64,000 bases of DNA from an uncultured Porphyromonadaceae bacterium (GTDB taxonomy: Bacteria; Bacteroidota; Bacteroidia; Bacteroidales; Muribaculaceae): the NCBI GenBank assembly GCA_902489275.1, contig CABTZK010000006.1:1-64000 (forward strand). The letters are read 5' to 3'. This document shows positions 61,278 through 64,000 of this stretch, piece by piece. Below the pieces are notes generated by a model, which saw nothing but the letters and a program-made list of their open reading frames with translations, did no database searches and was not told the origin of the DNA. The translations under genes were made by a program, and so were the position numbers. The first letter of the stretch is position 1; the number at the start of each line of letters is the position of its first letter.

Positions 61278-61862
61278 TCACTTTAAAAGGAACTCGACCA
61301 GCTTACTCACTGCCCGGCCACGGTGACTGATCGCATTCTTCTCATTGGCGCTCATCTGGGCAAAGGTACGTCCATCACTCTCGATGGGCTGGAAGATGCT
61401 ATCGTAGCCAAAACCGCCCTCGCCATGCCGCTCGGTGAGGATGTGCCCCTCGACCTTGCCCTCGAAGATGTGCAAATCATCTCCTTGCAGCAAAGCCACA
61501 GCCGTGCGAAAACACGCCGTGCGCGCCTCAACTGGCACGTTTTTCATCTTGACAAGCACTTTCTCGATATTCGCCTCGCTATTATGCTCAGGACCCGCAT
61601 AACGGGCGCTGTACACACCCGGCTCTCCACCCAAGGCATCAATTTCGAGACCTGTGTCGTCGCTGAAGCAATCATAACCATAATGCTCCTTGACATAGCG
61701 CGCTTTGATTTCGGCATTGCCCTCAATCGTGGATGCCGTTTCGGGAATATCCTCGTGACAGCCTATCTCGGCCAAACTCACGATGTGGAATTGATGGCCC
61801 GCCATTTGACGCAATTCCTGCAATTTGTGTGCGTTATTCGTCGCAAAAACGATTGTTTTCAT
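61278..61862 (-). CDS. rdgB: Non-canonical purine NTP pyrophosphatase, RdgB/HAM1 family
   Basis: RdgB removes ITP, dITP and XTP from the nucleotide pool. The 194-residue product has the substrate-binding FATNNAHKLQELRQ at the start, the catalytic SDDTGLEIDALGGEPGVYSA near residue 70, and GEGGFGYDSIFQP near 150. Two adjacent ATG codons (61865 and 61862) are possible; I use the second. It lies 27 bases downstream of leuS on the same strand and is likely co-transcribed with it. Confidence 0.95.
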   Translation of the reverse strand: MKTIVFATNNAHKLQELRQMAGHQFHIVSLAEIGCHEDIPETASTIEGNAEIKARYVKEHYGYDCFSDDTGLEIDALGGEPGVYSARYAGPEHNSEANIEKVLVKMKNVPVEARTACFRTAVALLQGDDLHIFEGKVEGHILTERHGEGGFGYDSIFQPIESDGRTFAQMSANEKNAISHRGRAVSKLVEFLLK

Positions 61863-61889
61863 CATTAAAAATTAAATAGCAATTTGTAC

Positions 61890-64000
61890 TCAAATCACCA
61901 CATTCACAATCTTGTTGGGCACCACTATGACTTTTTTAGGCGTTTTCCCAGCCAGCCATTTCTCGGCACTCTGGTGATTCAACGCGATGTGTTGCACCTC
62001 GTCCTTGTCAGTTCCGGCTGCCACGTCGATATTGAAGCGGGGCTTGCCGTTAAACAAGACGGTGTACTTCACCGTCGACTCTTTCAGGTATTCCTCGTTC
62101 CACTTGGGCCACTGCGCGTCACACACCGTGGTGTTGTGTCCGAAGGCATGCCAAAACTCCTCACTGATGTGAGGGGCAAATGGCGCTAATATCACTGTCA
62201 AAGTCTCATAAATGACCTTGCTCCGGCACTTCATGGCAGAGAGCTCGTTGCAGCAAATCATGAAAGCGGCTACGCTGGTGTTGTAACTCAATGCCTCGAT
62301 GTCGCCAGTCACTTTCTTGATGAGCTTGTGCAGCGACTTGAGCGCCTCGGCAGTGGGCTGCTCGTCGGTCACTCGCAGACCATTGTCATCAAATACTAAA
62401 TTCCACATTTTTCTCAAGAAGCGGTTCACACCGTCAATGCCATTGGTATCCCAAGGCTTGCTGGCCTCTACGGGACCTAAGAACATCTCGTAGAGCCGCA
62501 GCGTGTCGGCTCCGTAGCGATTCACCACGTCGTCGGGATTCACCACATTGAACATTGATTTCGACATTTTCTCGATAGCCCAGCCGCAAATGTACTTTCC
62601 CCGCTCAAGAATGAACTCAGCATCCTTGAACTCGGGTCTCCATGCCCTGAACTTTTCGATATCAAGCACATCGCTGCTCACCATGTTCACATCGACATGA
62701 ATGGGAGTCACTTCATATTCATCTTTCTTGTGATAGGTGACAAAGGTATTACTGTCTTTTATTCGATACACAAAGTTTGACCGACCCTGAATCATGCCCT
62801 GATTAAACAAGCGCTTAAACGGCTCGATTTCACACACATAACCATGGTCATAGAGAAATTTATTCCAAAAGCGGCTATAAATCAAGTGACCTGTAGCATG
62901 CTCCGTTCCACCTATGTAGAGGTCTACATTGCGCCAGTAGGCATTGGCCTCCTTGCCCACTAACGTCTCGTCGTTGTGCGGGTCCATGTAGCGCAAGTAA
63001 TAGGCACTCGAACCAGCGAATCCTGGCATGGTGTTCAATTCAAGTGGGCGACCTTCTTTAGTTACCCAATTTTTAGCGCGACCCAATGGGGGTTCGCCCG
63101 TCTCGGTGGGCAAAAATTTATCAACATCGGGCAACTGCAATGGCAATTCCTGTTCATCAAGGGCCTGTGGCATGCCCTGTTCATCATAGTAAATGGGAAA
63201 TGGCTCACCCCAATAGCGCTGGCGGCTAAATATCGCGTCACGCAAGCGATAATTCACTTTCACGCGGCCGATGCCGGAATCAACAATATATTTTTTTGTT
63301 TTGGCAATCGCTTCTTTCACCTGCAAGCCATCTAATTGCAGCCGTTCATTGCTTGAGTTCACCATAACACCCTCTTTAGCGTCAAAACTCTCCTGGCTCA
63401 CATCGGCATCCTTTATCAACGGGACGATGGGCAAGTCAAAATGCTTGGCAAAGGCGTAGTCACGACTGTCATGGGCAGGAACGGCCATGATGGCGCCTGT
63501 CCCATAACCGGCCAACACATAATCACTCACGTAAATGGGAATATTCTTGCCAGTCACTGGGTTCAAAGCATAACTGCCGGTGAACACGCCCGACACTTTC
63601 TTCTCGATAAGGCGCTCGCGCTCGGTCTTGTGCTTCACCTCGCTGATATATTGCTCAACCGCCTCTTTTTGTTCTGTAGTCACCACCTCGTTCACATACT
63701 CGCTCTCGGGAGCCAGCACCATGAATGTGACACCAAAAATAGTATCGGCGCGCGTGGTGAAAATGAGCAATTGCTGGTCGCTGCCCACCAGTGGAAAAAG
63801 CATCTCGGCACCCTCACTTCGCCCAATCCAATTGCGTTGGGTTTCCTTGATTGAATCGGTCCAGTCAATCGTGTCGAGGTCAGTCAGCAAGCGGCTTGCG
63901 TAGGCGCTCACGCGCAGACACCACTGATTCATCACCTTTTGCTCCACGGGAAAGCCGCCACGCAGCGACACTCCCTCGCTCACCTCATCGTTGGCCAGCA
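61890..64000 (-). CDS. leuS: Leucyl-tRNA synthetase (5' end outside the window)
   Basis: The visible part, about 700 residues, covers the editing domain and everything downstream. Seen are ETQRNWIGRSEGAEMLF, the editing segment FTTRADTIFGVTFMVLAPES and AVPAHDSRDYAFA, the catalytic RYWGEPFPIYY, and the KMSKS loop in IEKMSKSMFNVVNPDDVV. The anticodon-binding and C-terminal domains follow to the stop at 61890. The HIGH motif and true start lie beyond 64000. No sign of disruption in the visible part. Confidence 0.96.
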   Translation of the reverse strand, partial: LANDEVSEGVSLRGGFPVEQKVMNQWCLRVSAYASRLLTDLDTIDWTDSIKETQRNWIGRSEGAEMLFPLVGSDQQLLIFTTRADTIFGVTFMVLAPESEYVNEVVTTEQKEAVEQYISEVKHKTERERLIEKKVSGVFTGSYALNPVTGKNIPIYVSDYVLAGYGTGAIMAVPAHDSRDYAFAKHFDLPIVPLIKDADVSQESFDAKEGVMVNSSNERLQLDGLQVKEAIAKTKKYIVDSGIGRVKVNYRLRDAIFSRQRYWGEPFPIYYDEQGMPQALDEQELPLQLPDVDKFLPTETGEPPLGRAKNWVTKEGRPLELNTMPGFAGSSAYYLRYMDPHNDETLVGKEANAYWRNVDLYIGGTEHATGHLIYSRFWNKFLYDHGYVCEIEPFKRLFNQGMIQGRSNFVYRIKDSNTFVTYHKKDEYEVTPIHVDVNMVSSDVLDIEKFRAWRPEFKDAEFILERGKYICGWAIEKMSKSMFNVVNPDDVVNRYGADTLRLYEMFLGPVEASKPWDTNGIDGVNRFLRKMWNLVFDDNGLRVTDEQPTAEALKSLHKLIKKVTGDIEALSYNTSVAAFMICCNELSAMKCRSKVIYETLTVILAPFAPHISEEFWHAFGHNTTVCDAQWPKWNEEYLKESTVKYTVLFNGKPRFNIDVAAGTDKDEVQHIALNHQSAEKWLAGKTPKKVIVVPNKIVNVVI

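Overview
The window is a chromosomal segment of a Gram-negative, anaerobic member of the Bacteroidales, probably a gut commensal. The support is direct. Genes are preceded by the Bacteroidetes promoter form (TTTG, 19-21 bases, TAnnTTTG) and mostly lack Shine-Dalgarno sites. Several secreted proteins end in type-IX-secretion-like sorting domains. Bacteroidetes-restricted families (DUF4294, DUF4271) occur, and the oxidative-stress genes are rubrerythrins. waaA and an MsbA-like exporter show a lipid A outer membrane. I cannot fix the genus; a Muribaculaceae-like gut lineage is a guess.

Layout. 1-5.5 kb: surE between two decayed IS982-type remnants, then gltX, an outer-membrane barrel protein, waaA and tRNA-Arg(CCU). 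5.6-7.8 kb: a decayed ATPase fragment, then a rubrerythrin / reverse rubrerythrin / PerR cluster on the minus strand. 7.8-11.4 kb: envelope and surface proteins (DUF4294, a barrel, a BspA-like protein) and one unknown gene. 11.6-26.5 kb: a continuous 15-gene plus-strand operon that ferments lysine to butyrate. 27-34.2 kb: two large secreted choice-of-anchor-J proteins around aroK. 34.4-36.7 kb: a LOG-family protein, DUF4271 and hemD. 36.8-39.4 kb: a secreted leucine-rich-repeat protein. 39.8-46.5 kb: an rRNA methyltransferase, purD, a membrane protein, pdxB and a coiled-coil protein. 47-50.2 kb: an accessory patch with a GmrSD-like (DUF262/DUF1524) gene, a broken AlbA_2 gene, an IS982 fragment and a stranded sorting domain. 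50.5-64 kb: a histidine kinase, an SF1 helicase, polA, the MsbA-like exporter, a zinc-ribbon membrane protein, rdgB and the 5'-truncated leuS.

How the main system works. KamA makes beta-lysine. KamDE (B12 and PLP), with the KamB/KamC reactivase, makes 3,5-diaminohexanoate, and Kdd oxidises it. Kce condenses the product with acetyl-CoA to give acetoacetate and 3-aminobutyryl-CoA, and Kal deaminates the latter to crotonyl-CoA. Bcd with EtfAB reduces that to butyryl-CoA. The CoA-transferase, whose two subunits sit 9 kb apart in the operon, swaps CoA onto acetoacetate and releases butyrate. Hbd and Crt can carry acetoacetyl-CoA back to crotonyl-CoA. No thiolase or lysine permease lies in the window.

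The less expected observations are: a family of related inverted repeats in three gaps of the lysine operon; two compact promoter-plus-terminator units that look like small RNAs or leaders; a PolA whose proofreading motifs are degraded; a 198-bp IS982-derived element with perfect terminal repeats; and an inverted 43-bp duplicate of a histidine-kinase 3' end.
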